DNA of 64,000 nucleotides from positions 265,477,709 through 265,541,708 of the forward strand of contig OY998175.1 in NCBI GenBank assembly GCA_963921935.1, read 5' to 3'. The notes under the pieces were generated by a model. The model saw nothing but the letters and a program-made list of their open reading frames with translations, was not told where the DNA came from and did no database searches. The position numbers were made by a program, and so were the translations under genes. Shown here piece after piece: positions 44,450 through 55,794 of the stretch; position 1 is the first letter of the stretch; each line of letters starts with the position of its first letter. Origin of the DNA: Galeruca laticollis (lineage: Eukaryota; Arthropoda; Insecta; Coleoptera; Chrysomelidae).

Positions 44450-44991
44450 GGTAAGGGGTTCAATATAATGGAGTTCCGTCCGGTGCTCCAAGGTTAAAAC
44501 CAGTAAGGACTATTCTTCTATATAGCCACGCATTCTTCGGCCTGGTTTCCCACCTTGACTTTAGGTTTTTAATGAGATTGTCTCCTCTTGGTCCAGGCAG
44601 TAAGGCCAAGAATCCTCACTCATCCCACTGGCTCGCGAGACTTGACCACAGACCGCCAGGAGACATTGGTATAACAGGTGATTTAGAGGTAAGCTCGAAA
44701 TATCACCCGCCAACGTAATCCTGTGTGCAATCCCTTAGCCACGATACTACAGCTGGGCCGGGTAAAGTTTGTCCACAGCAGGGTATTCGGGGGCTGCCAG
44801 TTCAGTTTTTAGATACAACGCGCCCCCATGTATTTCACCGCAGACCTCCTAGTCATATAAAATCATCTCAGAGGCCTTTCTCCTATCGCCACCTGGAGAC
44901 GCGCCGGGTCGGTGCTCCACCTTCTCCACATCAATAAATACTCCGACGTACATCGAAGAACTACGTACATTTCTACTGATGTGGACCCGGA
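44450..44991 (-). other. 5' untranslated region of the LOA-type element
   Basis: About 540 bp between the start of the element and ORF1. It is GC-richer than the host sequence and has no long frame on the element strand. An internal promoter is expected near the 5' end but not recognisable. Confidence 0.5.
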
Positions 44992-45003
44992 GCTTGTAAT
45001 GTA

Positions 45004-45105
45004 ACTATTTAATATATGTTTTGATTATAACCTTAAAATAAAGCTGATTATCAGTGGATGTAAAAATTGGGTTTGATCCAAACAAAAGTGATTTCAATCC
45101 TAAAC
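45004..45105 (+). repeat. 3' LTR of the BEL remnant, second part
   Basis: ATATGTTTTGATTATAACC and TCAGTGGATGTAAAAATTGG continue the match with the solo LTR at 25915-26165. The end is probably at about CCTAAACA (45100-45107). Confidence 0.65.
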
Positions 45106-46180
45106 AACTGTAGAGGAAGAATTTCCACACTTGCACAGAATAAAATATCTCTTTTTTCGTTTTCAGTTTGGGTTTAACAATTTTGTGTACGCGGTCCGTG
45201 TTTTGTAGGAGTGAGACATCCATGTTATTCAAAAATGTTTACAACCATTTTCACTTGTTTCTTGATTATTGATTGGATATTTTCATATGCCACAATAAAC
45301 AAACTTTCTGCTATTTCACGATATAAATTACCCTGGTAACCATTGTATTTTTAGCACTTTTCGGTGTATCTGCATACTCATTTAATAAGATTTACAAAGG
45401 ACGTTTCTCATTCTGAAACAAACAGGTAGTGACGTACCCAGACGTACAATTAAACGTCTGAACATAGCCAGTAAGTACCTCGAGACGCGCACGCGCGATT
45501 CGTATTCGTCGGGTAAGTACTGCCTTCGAAAGGCGCACGCGCGATTCGTGTGCGTATATTCTAGTATCCTTAGTTTAACTGTAATAATCTACACTGACTT
45601 CAAATTGTCTATCTCACCATGTCCCTCTCTAACACACTGGTAATGCCATGTGCCTCTCACATTTTCCCGTTGACTATGAGGCGATTATTGTTTTACGCTG
45701 GAAATGCATGAGGAATTATTTCTGTTAGTCTTAAAAAGGAATATTATGAGCACTTATACTTGTAGATTGATTATGATGAGAGGGGATAGATAACAATAGA
45801 ATTACGGCTGTAGACGAAATCGTTTTATCAGGAGCGTAGGAAACACAGCGTTCTGAATTGAATATTTCCCATATGTATGGATTGAAGTGATATTTGAAAA
45901 AAATTAACAGTGTGGGCTACGATACTTCTTTGGCATGTTATGATAGATACCCTGTTATAGAAAATAGGTTATACACTGAATATACTTGTTTCTTTCTAAT
46001 ATATTTGTCGCTAATAGACTCTGAATTGAAAACCATATGTTACTTTAGAATATTTCCAGCACTTTATAGAAGATACTTTATGTTTTAATCTGTCAAAGTA
46101 TAGGTAGATACTGAAGTTGCCAATTACTGTTACCCGTCACTCTAATCGCATTTCTCAACCCAAAATAAAACCAGAAGTTG
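45106..46180. other. Intergenic sequence downstream of the transporter gene
   Basis: No gene recognised. A GC-rich motif GCGCACGCGCGATTCGT occurs twice, at 45487 and 45533, as part of an imperfect 46 bp tandem duplication. The rest is AT-rich. Confidence 0.4.
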
Positions 46181-46192
46181 GTAGAAACATCT

Positions 46193-46198
46193 TTTATT
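46193..46198 (-). terminator. Poly(A) signal AATAAA of the transporter gene
   Basis: AATAAA on the minus strand about 135 bp after the stop codon at 46333. Another AATAAA-like string lies at about 46210-46220. Confidence 0.5.
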
Positions 46199-46332
46199 GA
46201 ATAACACAAAATAAATAAATGATTCTATAAGAATCGTAATTAGAAAACATTTGTCTAATCCTTAAAAACTATTTTGAATCACAATACTGCTTATAAAAAT
46301 GGAAACAATATTTCTTAACACAAAGAATTTCA

Positions 46333-47453
46333 CTAAGTTTCGACTGTTATATTAATCGTATTTACATTACTTTTATTCAAATCTTCGGAAAACATATCAA
46401 ATGCTTTATTATCTACGCCGGTATCAGCATCAACTTCAACGATTTTTTTATTGCCTCTGAAGAAAGCTTCTATCTCCTCCAAAGTTTTGTTTTTGGTTTC
46501 TACTAATATGAATCTAGAGTAGATGGCTGATAATATTGACGCTACTACAAATACCATCAAAGTACCACTAAAGTTCAGTGCTGAATTCATATTGACATAT
46601 ATTTTGACACAAATGAAAATTAAAATTTGTGCAATACTAACTACAACTCCCGACATTATGGGCCTTACTTTTAGAGGAAACATTTCTCCTACCATAACCC
46701 AAGGTACTGGTAGCATCCCTAGCATACTAAAAGCGACATTTGCCATAATTCCTATGAGAGGTAAGTAACTGAAAATTTTCTTGTGATCTGGATAAATTTC
46801 GTAATATTTGATATAAATCGCTACTATTGACATAGTAGCTGCCATACCTATGCTAGACATTGTGCAGAGTATTTTTCTGCCGTATATATTGATTAAGTAA
46901 GCTATCACAACAGACATAGAAAATCTTATAGCTCCTACAATAATAGAAGCTACGTATTCATTGATACTTAAATCTGTCTCTTCGAAAAAGTTAACTGCAT
47001 AAAAAAGAAGAGTATAAATTCCGGAAAATTCTTGCAAAAAGAATAATCCCACTAAAATAAGGAAAGGTTTTACTGTTTGCGGTCCAAAGTACATTTCTCT
47101 GAAACTCATTTGATTGATGTTGCTCTCTTTTTGGTTTTCGTTGAATCTATCTATTTCTTGTTGAGCTAATGCATTATTTCCTCTAAACCAAAGTAATGTT
47201 TTGAATGCTTCCGCCTGGTGGTAATTTTTTAGCAGGTAAGACGGACTTTCAGGTACCAATTGAATAACTATTGCTGAGAAAATTGCGAAACTTATACTGA
47301 TATAAGCTACTGTAGCCCAGTTGTAAATGTATCCTAAAACGTAAGTTAGTAAAATGCCGAAGGATGCGCATATTGGACCGAGAGTTTGCATAAATCCTCT
47401 ATTTTCAGATGTTGATATCTCTCCTACGTAAGTGTAACATGCAGGTGACATTC
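46333..47453 (-). CDS. Facilitated trehalose/sugar transporter (Tret1-like), last exon
   Basis: The exon starts after a TTTTATTTTAG acceptor and is in phase with the exon at 57650-57835: the split Gly codon is restored. It encodes 372 complete residues. MFS sugar-porter signatures are visible: CYTYVGEIS near the start, PESPSYLL at the start of the central cytosolic loop, LINIYGRKILC, PWVMVGEMFPLKVRP, and the closing VETKNKTLEEIEAFF (usually PETKGKT). About eight hydrophobic segments fit TM5-TM12. The C-terminal tail has about 45 polar residues. It should carry trehalose or hexose across the plasma membrane by facilitated diffusion. No stop or shift is seen. It is the only clear host gene in the window. 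Its first exons lie beyond the window or were not found. Confidence 0.9.
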
Positions 47454-47618
47454 CTAAAATAAAAAAAATTCAATCAGTATCTATAAACCAGTTTCTTTGC
47501 CAGGATTATCAGAGTTCAACAGTCACGTAGCATAATTAATCGTAATTTAGCTCTTGATAATGATAATATATGATATAAAATTCTTTTAATAATTATTATC
47601 TAAGGGTTAAATACTATA

Positions 47619-49609
47619 CAGGGTGTCCCAAATAAGAGTGACTTATTTTAAACATAAATGCCCAGCTTATTAATTGCTCCAAAGAGATGGGGTTTTCCCT
47701 AGTGTCACTAGTTTATCACTAGTTTATCAGAGAGATTTTTTATGGCTTGGCTGGCATTTCATCTCATCAGCATAGGGTGTTTTACTAATGTTGGTCAAAT
47801 TCAAAGGGCAAAATATGTATTATTTTCAATCGATCACCCAATAAATTTTGAGCTCATTCGAAAGAGCGATCATTCTCCTTTCCAAAAATGTATAGTTTTC
47901 TAGTTTTCTATCTTTTGTTTCATTAACAACAAAGATATCCGAGGTTTAATGTAGTAGTACATTTTTAATTAGTAGTTTTATATGAACGTATTTTGATGCC
48001 TAAAATCAACTTATGCATCACAACAAAATCAGCAATTTTGATAATAGTAATTTTGTTAAGTCATATAAGTCGAAATGATCTACACAGTGAGTGAGAAAGC
48101 TCAAACTGTAATAATTTATGGAGAAACGAAATAAATAATTCAAAAAAGGAGAATATTCAGAAGGAAATTTAGGAAAAATCCGCTGTCAGTGAATATAATT
48201 AAAAAATGGTGAGTACAATTTATCGAAACTGGTTGCATTGCACACTTAAAAAAACCAGAAAATAATGATGGTCTTTTAAACAAGTTGATGTCAAATAATG
48301 AAGTGCTACATGATAACGATCATAAAATTTCAATTAGACAAATTGCTGGAATTTTAGAGCTTAGCGAGAGTGACGTTCAAAGATGTCTAAAAATTTTGAA
48401 ACTAACTCCACACAAAATTCATACTTATCAAAAATTGTACGAGTCAGATTATGAAAAACGAGTAATGGTATGTGAGACTTTACTTGACTTATTAAAAACG
48501 AACCCAATTCATTATTAATTATGTCTGATGAAGCAACGTTTCACATTAATGGCATGTGTAACAAACATAATTGTAGAATATGGGGTTCTCAAAAACCAAT
48601 TTCTTTCAATGCATTTCAGAGAGATAGTTCAAAAGTGAACGTTTGGTGTGCATTATCTCGGCCAAAAATCTATGGTACTTTTTGCTTTTCGGAACCAACA
48701 GTGACGGGTACTAATTACACGGATATGTTGGAAACATTTTTTTATCCGCAACTAGTTCAAGATGGAATTAGCGACGACGTTAACTTTCAACCAGACGGTG
48801 AACCACCACATTATTGGTTAATAGCACGAGATTCATTAAAAACGTTTTTTAATGATAAGTGGAGAGGTCGAGCTGGACCGATTGAATGGGCACCGCGGTC
48901 TCGTGAATTAACTGTCCCAGATTTCTTTCTCTGGGGATATGTGAAGGATAGGTGCTACAATCCTAACCCTAACAATTTAGCAGAACAAAAAGTAATATCA
49001 GGAACATTATTGAAAACATTCCGCAAGAAATATTAGGAAATTTATTTGAAAATTCAAAATTTCGATAAAAGTTATGCATAAATGAATAGGGTAGGCATAT
49101 GCAGCATATATTGTAACTTTTTTGTTCTTCTTGCTATATAGTATTTGATAATGTTATCAACGTTTTCTTACTAAATAAACTGTTTGTCAGATTTGTTGGC
49201 AATTATTTACGTAATTAAAAATGCATACCACATGAAACCGAATTAAATGGTTTTGTTATGCGTCAAACGGTCACAGCATGAGTTGATTTTAGACATCAAA
49301 GTACGTTCATATAAAACTACTAATTAAAAATGTACTACTACATGAAACCTCGAATATCTTTGTTGTTAATGAAAAAAAAAGATAGAAAACTATACATTTT
49401 TGGAAAGGAGAATGATTGCTCTTTCGAATGAAATCAAAAAGTATAGGAAGTACCATTTAAAATAATACATATTTTCTCCTTTGAATTTGATCAACATTAG
49501 TAAAACACCCTGTGCTGATGATATGAAATGCCAGCCAAGCCTAAAAAAATCTCTTGGAGCAAATAATAATCTGGGGTTTGAAATCAGTCACTCTTATTTG
49601 GGACACCCT
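47619..49609 (+). mobile_element. Mariner-like transposon with long terminal inverted repeats
   Basis: Ends are CAGGGTGTCCCAAATAAGAG at the left and the complement of GGGTGTCCCAAATAAGAGTG at the right, next to TA. The inverted similarity extends inward about 340-400 bp on each side (47619-48020 and about 49275-49609), including GATATYCGAGGTTT and TTTTTAATTAGTAGTTTTAT. Between lies one transposase pseudogene on the plus strand. Total about 1991 bp. Confidence 0.85.
48090..49036 (+). pseudogene. Mariner-like transposase with all three catalytic Asp residues, frameshifted
   Basis: The first part (48090-48518) has the helix-turn-helix region, with stops near 48130-48190, and ISIRQIAGILELSESDVQRC. 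A frame change near 48515 leads to 48521-49036. It starts MSDEATFHING (first Asp), then CRIWGSQKP and KVNVWCALS, FQPDGEPPHYW (second Asp; QxDGAPPH is usual) and GPIEWAPRSRELTVPDFFLW (third Asp). The same group left the remnants at 20851, 25106 and 56240. The last residues after FRKKY end earlier than usual. Not active because of the stops and the shift. Confidence 0.85.
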
Positions 49610-49855
49610 ATACTTTATGAAAGGAGGCTATTGTATTTCTTACAATCATATTTAATACATCAATATTGACATATCATTCGGGGAGCAGAAAATTTGCTCG
49701 AATTATTATGATAGGCAGATGAGGCAAAATAAAAACTCATCGCTCGATGAGTCACATCCAATACTTGAGAATATAATGAACAGAATAAGCAGAGGACTCG
49801 TTTAACTGGAACAAATTATGAATTTATATTCAAAGAACACATTCAATAGAAACAT
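49610..49855. other. Short stretch without recognisable gene
   Basis: AT-rich, no open frame or repeat. Confidence 0.35.
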
Positions 49856-50235
49856 AAAAATAGTGATGGGAACGATTTGAGTTGAACTAGATTGAATTAG
49901 ATAATGATACAGATATAAAAGTTATTAATAGGATAGGGAAGTACACAAAATAAAGAACCAGACCAATATTATTAAAAGTAACAAAAGGAACCTCAAGGAT
50001 GGAGATTGTTAAAAATGCCAAAATCTCAGGGGTACAAATATCAGTATGGACGAAGGTTTCCCGAAGAGCATACAAGAAGGAAGAAACGCACTGATACCTC
50101 AACTCAGAGAAGCTAAAAGCAAAAGACACACACTATATATTAACTATAACGAATTAATAATAAATATTGAAACTGTTACGGGTCAAACATTTATTTTCAA
50201 TGTAGTTTTAACGTTTAATGTACTAGTGTTTTAAA
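49856..50235 (+). pseudogene. L1-type ORF1-like fragment of a non-LTR element
   Basis: The sequence reads RPILLKVTKGTSRMEIVKNA in one frame and, after a shift, DEGFPKSIQEGRNALIPQLR followed by EAKSKRHTLYINYNELI in another. This resembles the RNA-binding ORF1 (Transposase_22 type) that accompanies endonuclease-reverse-transcriptase ORFs in many insects. Only about 100 residues are recognisable; no ORF2 follows. Confidence 0.45.
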
Positions 50236-50635
50236 TGAAAATCACTGTTTCTAGCTAATTCCACAATATAATGAAAATTGCTGAGAATAAAAAATTGACA
50301 ATTGTTTCGATAAAACAATATCATCTTCAGAATGACAGAAGTTACATTTCATTTGATGCCTACCTAATGTGTAGTAGTTATTTTTGGCTAGACCAAGAAG
50401 TGACTGAACTTGTGATTGACTTAATATATGTTAATGGAAAAAAGAAGAAGATGTGATATTACAAATATTGAAGCTTAGATATTATTAGCCCTGTGGTGAT
50501 ATCCTGGATATAATTTTTCCAATTAAGATCAGTATAACTGTGCAATGATATGAAAAACCAGGAAAACTATATCTGCTGATCTTCACAATTATCACTTAAG
50601 AAGACAGTTAATTAGTGGAGAACTACCTAGATTGA
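50236..50635. other. Short stretch without recognisable gene
   Basis: A 61-codon frame at 50271-50456 has no known motif. AT-rich. Confidence 0.35.
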
Positions 50636-50639
50636 TCTG

Positions 50640-51240
50640 TTCATTGACAACTTCATATTGTGGGTTTTTTAAATGTCTTCTAATTTCCAATTCTTCGAGG
50701 AAATCCAGTTCTTGTTTTTTTTCACAAATATGCAGCACTTCTAGTTCTGTGTTAGGTGTCAATGAATGATTGGTGTCAAGTAGATGTTCTGCGGAGTGGG
50801 ATTTATCTGGTTGTTTTAATCTGTATGCTCGTAAGTGTTCACTCTATCGGATTTCAAAATTGCTAAGGGTCTGACCCAAATAGACAGCATTACATTCTGG
50901 ACATTTGAGTTTATATATACCTGATGTCTTTAATTTTGGTATTTTTGTTTTTACATCTAACAATTTTATACTAACGTTACTTTCTGTTTTAAAAGAAATT
51001 GTTGTATTCGCTGCCAAATATATTATCTTTCAAATATTATTAGAAATATTTCCTGCATATGTGATGGTTTTATAAGTTTTTATTTCATCAGTTTCTTTAG
51101 GAAATATTAGTTGTAATGCCACTTTCTCCTCTTTTTTATTAATTAGCTTATTTATCATATTTAATGGATAACCGTTGGATGTTGCTATTTGTCCAATAGT
51201 ATTAATCTCTCTATCAAAATTACATTTGTTCATAAAAGTT
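50640..51240 (-). pseudogene. Penelope-like element, C-terminal part with GIY-YIG endonuclease
   Basis: On the minus strand 51233-51030 gives the linker after the reverse transcriptase (NGYPLNMINKLINKKEEK). After a stop it continues SGIYKLKCPECNAVYLGQTL and FEIRxSEHLRAYR, the GIY-YIG nuclease motif with its Cys pair, and then SHSAEHLLDTNHSL and LEVLHICEKKQELDFLEELE to about 50640. RT is missing: the copy is 5'-truncated. It lies head-to-head with the plus-strand copy that follows. Confidence 0.75.
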
Positions 51241-51379
51241 ATAAAATGTGCTCAACGAGTTTGGATAAAAGGAGAATGTAAGAAATGGTTCAAAGTGAGG
51301 GAGTCCTTAGACAACTACATAAAAGTTGTACAATCAGAACTCACGTTCCAATTAATTACATACAGTAGAATTTGACTGT

Positions 51380-52660
51380 TTAGATGACAAAATTAGAGAA
51401 AGTGTCAGCACGATGAAGCATAAGAAATTTAAGAAACAAGAACAAAAGCTACAGAAACTTGAACACACACAACATAAAATCCAATACTCTAAACATCATG
51501 AAACTGTAAGTACCTACATACCAACACACTTTGCACCACGATTTGAAAACCTTTCAGACACTAATTACACAGATAGTAAAATAGAATTTGCAAATAAAGG
51601 TTTAAAGTACAGCAAACCACCAAAATTTACGAATAATATTAAACAAATTATAGCTACAGAGTCAGAAATAGCTTTAAAATCTAATTCAAATAATTTTCTT
51701 CATGAGGAATTGAAAATTGCCATTTTAATCAAAAGTATTGAACCCTCAAAAGTTAAACGTCAAATCAAAAATGACATTACAGTTTTAAATGCAATCAAAA
51801 AGAAAGTAGAAGATAATAACCTAACAGTTACAAAATCTGACAAGGGGAACACAACTGTCATTTTGACAACTGAAAATTATAATTCAAAAATATATAACTT
51901 TATAGATCTAGCGATGTGAAAGTTCTTAAAGCAGACCCAACAAAAAATTTTCTAAGAATGTAAGGGATAGTGTTAATAGTTCAAATTATCTCTTAAGTGG
52001 TCTATCATACATAAGAATCCTCATTGTCCATAATTATATGGAACCGTTAAATTACATAAAATAACGAAACCAATCAGACCTGTAGTTTCTTATGTTAATG
52101 CTCCTAATAATATATTGGCAAAGAGGCTTAACAATATACTGAATAGTTACGGATATGCATGTCAGCACTCAATTAGGAATTGAATAGAACTAATCAAAAA
52201 GTTGAAAGCAATCAACTTGCAAGATAACTATAAACTCATTTCGTTTGATGTTACTAATATGTTCACTAAAATTCCTCCTAAAGAATGTCTAATACTTGTA
52301 AGAAAATTACTAGAAGATAAACATATTAATCCAGGAACAATTCAGATATACTTAATTTATTTGATGAATGTATTAATCAGAATTATTTCACTTTTGACAA
52401 TAACAAAATGAAGGTTTACCAATGGGAAGCCCTATATCACCTATTTTGGCAAACATTTTTGTGGACAGTTTAGAAAGAAATATCTTTGAAAGTAATATTT
52501 TGAAAAATGTTTTATTTTGGTATAGATATGTGCATGACATATCAGCTTGTTTTATGGGTAGTGAACGACAACTAGATCAACTACCGACACTCAAGTCATT
52601 GATATTTAATTCCGAGAATAGGGTCTCGCGTATCAGAGCGAGAGAGATTAAAACTCAAAA
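51380..52660 (+). pseudogene. Penelope-like element, N-terminal part and reverse transcriptase, broken
   Basis: 51413-51919 encodes the N-terminal region ending in VTKSDKGNTTVIL, the KxDKGxxxV motif of Penelope proteins. After frame changes near 51920-52200 the frame 52202-52411 reads YKLISFDVTNMFTKIPPKEC (motif A, FDVxxLxTNIP in the family). 52422-52664 gives MGSPISPILANIFVDSLE (motif B) and FWYRYVHDISACF, where the catalytic YVDD is changed to YVHD. The rest is cut near 52600 by a fold-back element. The Asp-to-His change alone would remove activity. Confidence 0.8.
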
Positions 52661-53777
52661 ATGATTTTTTTCTTTGTTATAAAATATTGAATTACAAATT
52701 TATAAAATTATTGTGTAATTAAGACACACGATGGAGTCTTGTTTGAAATTTCTCAAAAAGACAAGCTATTGTTAATTAAATGGATGTTTCCGGTACTCCA
52801 TTATTATTCAAATCAATATGAAAGTTCAAACAATAGATCTTCAAATCATACTCTCCTTGGAGCCCTGCTTAAATAGGTACTTAATAAGAATATGCCAAAA
52901 AATTTCATAATAATTGTTGATAGCTTTAATTATATATCTTTATAATTAAGAAAAAACTAAATATCAAATTATTGTTGTAAAAAAATGTTTTTGGTATATT
53001 TTATATTTCCAGTTTCATTTCTGCTAACGGCATAAATTAATTTAGGTCAAAATTTTTTCAACAATTATTTTAGAAAAATATTATGAACTAATCGAATAAT
53101 TGAATGTTTATGACAAACATTTATTAGGTTTATTATTCGTTTTAATAAATGATGATTTTGGAAGAAAAAAAAATGATTCTAACATATTTTTTATAAATGT
53201 TTATAATCATTTTTTTGTCAATTATCAACTTTTTAAGCAATTATCAAATTTGATTTCAAATAAAAAAATATTCTTTGAAAATTTGATAATTGAAAAATTT
53301 TTTTGAGAGAAATATTTTCTGTTTAAAGCATATTTAATTAAAACGAATATAATACCAAAAAAAAATTTTTAAACAACATCCAATTACTCCATTTATTTAT
53401 ATAAAATATTGTAACAAATGGTTGAAAAACTTTTTGACAGGAATGAAACCGAAAATATTATAAAATATACCAAAACAGACATTTTTCACAACAATAATTT
53501 CATATGTCATTACTTGTTAACAACAAAAATTCATAATTAAGAAAATACAACATAGGAAAAAAATTGTTAATTAACAATAGTTTATCTTATCGAAAAATCG
53601 ATGGAATATTTTACCAACGACACTGGATTCCTTCAAGTGTCTAGATTATGCAATATATTTTCCAAATTTTTGAATCGATATTTTATACTAAAAAAAAAAT
53701 CATTTTTGAGTTTGTACTCTCCCCCGCTTCGATGCCCCCATGCAATAGCGTGATACCCTATTATCAGAATTAAATAT
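52602..53777. repeat. AT-rich fold-back element, about 1.2 kb
   Basis: The ends are ATATTTAATTCYGAkAATAGGG followed by a short GC-richer patch, inverted at the right (53755-53777). Moving inward the arms share AAACTCAAAAATGATTTTTT, AAAATAT, CTATTGTTAATTAA, TTATTGTTGTRAAAAA and TTTTGGTATATTTTATA. They meet near 53190. The arms are about 500 bp and clearly diverged. No coding sequence. It interrupts the Penelope copy. Confidence 0.65.
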
Positions 53778-53849
53778 AAATGTCTTGTTGCCTTGAGTTT
53801 CGAGAGTCGACAGTTTTTTAGGTAATTTTCTCGTCTTTACTGAAAAGGA

Positions 53850-55320
53850 TTATGGAAACCGCATAGAAATATTTCTAGAAGACAAAAAAAGGAATGCAAA
53901 TCAATGAAGTTCAAGACAACTGGAAACAAATAAAAGAATGTAAAAATACAGCGACAAAAGAAAAAATATGCATTAAAAACAACGCACCAAGAAATGGTAT
54001 AATGAGGAGTACAGAATAATAGTGGGAAGAAAACGGGATGCTTGGGACAAATGGCTTAGAACGAATAAAGACGAAGACAAGAACGAATATGACAAGTTAC
54101 GAAAACAAGCAAAAAAGGCAATAAGGAAAATAAAAAGAGAATGGGTGGATACCACACTAGCGAAAATAGAAGCCGAAAATAATAACATAAATTCAAAATT
54201 ATTCTACAAAAAAATTAATGAACAAATTAGAGTCTGTAAGCCCAAACAAATTTGAATTGAAGATAAAAATGGAAAAGTGGTAGAAAATGAAACAGATTAT
54301 AAAGCAACCTGGATAGAATATTTTAGGAATGTATTAACAGAGACGGAAATACTGGAAGAGCTTTTGGAAGATCAATAAGTAGAAGTACATCAAATACCAG
54401 AACCAACGTTCGAAGAATAAAAAAAAATCATCACTAAAATCAAAAACGGGAAGGCACCAGGGAGTGTCGGGATAAATATTGAGTTGATTAGGTATGGAGG
54501 AGAGAAACTAATGGAACAGATATACGAATTAATAAAACATATATGGACGGATGAAAAGATGCCGGATTGGTCAAATAGTAACAATATATAAAAAAAGGGG
54601 ATCAACAGAACTGCACAAATTATATAAGGATTACACTACTTAACACGACATATACAATACTGTCAACGCTTATCTAAAAAAGACTAGCAAGCAAAATAAA
54701 CACATTAGGGCAATACCAATACGGGTTTAATAAAGGTAAATCAACCATAGACGCAGTCCATATCCTGAAACAAATAATGAAAAAAACGTACGAATAGCAA
54801 ATCGGAATGGAGATGAGGTTTATAGATTTTGAGCAAGCCTTTGATTCAATAAATAGGCAACAAATAATGAGAGCACTTAAAATTATGGAGATCAACAAAA
54901 AACTAATAAAGTTAGTATGGATGACTATGAAACAATCAACAGCTACAGTGAAAACGCAGAAAGGTGAAGCGGGCGGATTCGAAATTAACAAATGCAATAA
55001 AAAGGGAGATTCTCTGTCAACAACTCTATTTAATTTGGTACTGAAATATGTAGTTATAAATATGGACAAAGGAAACATTAGAACAAGGGGTGGGCAATTG
55101 GTAGCATATGCGAACGGATATGTTGGTAGAAGAAAACAGAGGTATTATAGGAAAAATGTTTAAAGGAAATTGTGGAGGAAGGTGAAAAAATGGGCCTAAA
55201 AATAAATGAAACCAAAACAAAAATAATGACCGTAAACAAACACCTAATGGAAAGAATTGGCGAATTAAAATTTGAGGAATAAAAAAAAATACCCAGGAGT
55301 GACAATAACCAACGGATGGA
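53850..55320 (+). pseudogene. RTE-type non-LTR element, reverse transcriptase, broken
   Basis: 54022-54255 encodes the linker (NEYDKLRKQAKKAIRKIKRE) usual in RTE proteins before RT. Then come KIKNGKAPGSVGINIELIRY at about 54430, QYQYGFNKGKSTIDAVHIL near 54720, and RFIDFEQAFDSINRQQIM with the motif A Asp (54807 on). The catalytic motif C reads AYANGYVG in place of AYADDxVx, so both catalytic Asp residues are lost. MGLKINETKTKIMTVNK follows near 55200. In-frame stops near 54255, 54378, 54418 and others. About 1.4 kb, without the endonuclease. Confidence 0.75.
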
Positions 55321-55369
55321 GATATGGAAATTGAAGAGAGAGGGGAGAGGGGAAATGCAGGAAAATCTG

Positions 55370-55790
55370 GAGTAGCCGCCCTGCATAATTTGTTCTCGAT
55401 TCTCGGCAGGAGTCTGAACGAAAAAGAAATAGCCTTTGCAGCATTTTTAGACATCGAAGGTGCTATTGATAACTCATTGATCTCATTAATAAACAAATAC
55501 CTCTAAAAAGAAGGATAAACAATTCCACATGCAGATGGATAAGATCCATGCTTGAGCATAGGAGAATATCGCCAAACATACATGATACAATGTACACCGT
55601 CAGGACAACTAAAAGGTATCCTCAAGGTAGACTACTTTCACCATTATTGTGGATGACTGGAACTGCAGGCTGAATGATCAAGACATATGAACGCAAGGCT
55701 TCGCGGACGACCTAGTGATTGTCACCAAGGGGAAATTCCCGGAGACAGTCGCGAATGTCACACAATATAACCATCTAAACTAATAAAAAT
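55370..55790 (+). pseudogene. LOA-type reverse transcriptase fragment
   Basis: The first frame gives LNEKEIAFAAFLDIEGAIDN (motif A). In other frames follow RWIRSMLEHRRISPN, YPQGRLLSPLLW (motif B) and at about 55700 a GFADDLVIVTKGKFPE stretch with the FADD motif. It is a 140-residue scrap of the palm domain with several frameshifts, from a different copy than the element at 39517. Confidence 0.7.
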
Positions 55791-55794
55791 CCTC

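Larger units (their letters stand above)
39517..44991 (-). mobile_element. Full-length LOA-type non-LTR retrotransposon, degenerate
   Basis: The 5475 bp insert is flanked by a perfect 12 bp target duplication, GCTTGTAATGTA (39505-39516 and 44992-45003). On the minus strand the order is a 5' region (44991-44450), ORF1, ORF2 with endonuclease, reverse transcriptase, RNase H and a terminal zinc finger, then a 3' tail of AATC repeats (ATCTAATCTAATC at 39517-39529). Both ends are thus defined. The host site is a BEL LTR; joining 39516 to 45004 restores the order seen in the solo LTR copy. Frames are broken in many places. Confidence 0.9.

Noticed and set aside
42599..44937. Plus-strand frames opposite LOA ORF1 and ORF2
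   Set aside because: The recognisable domains and both element ends agree with the minus strand only.
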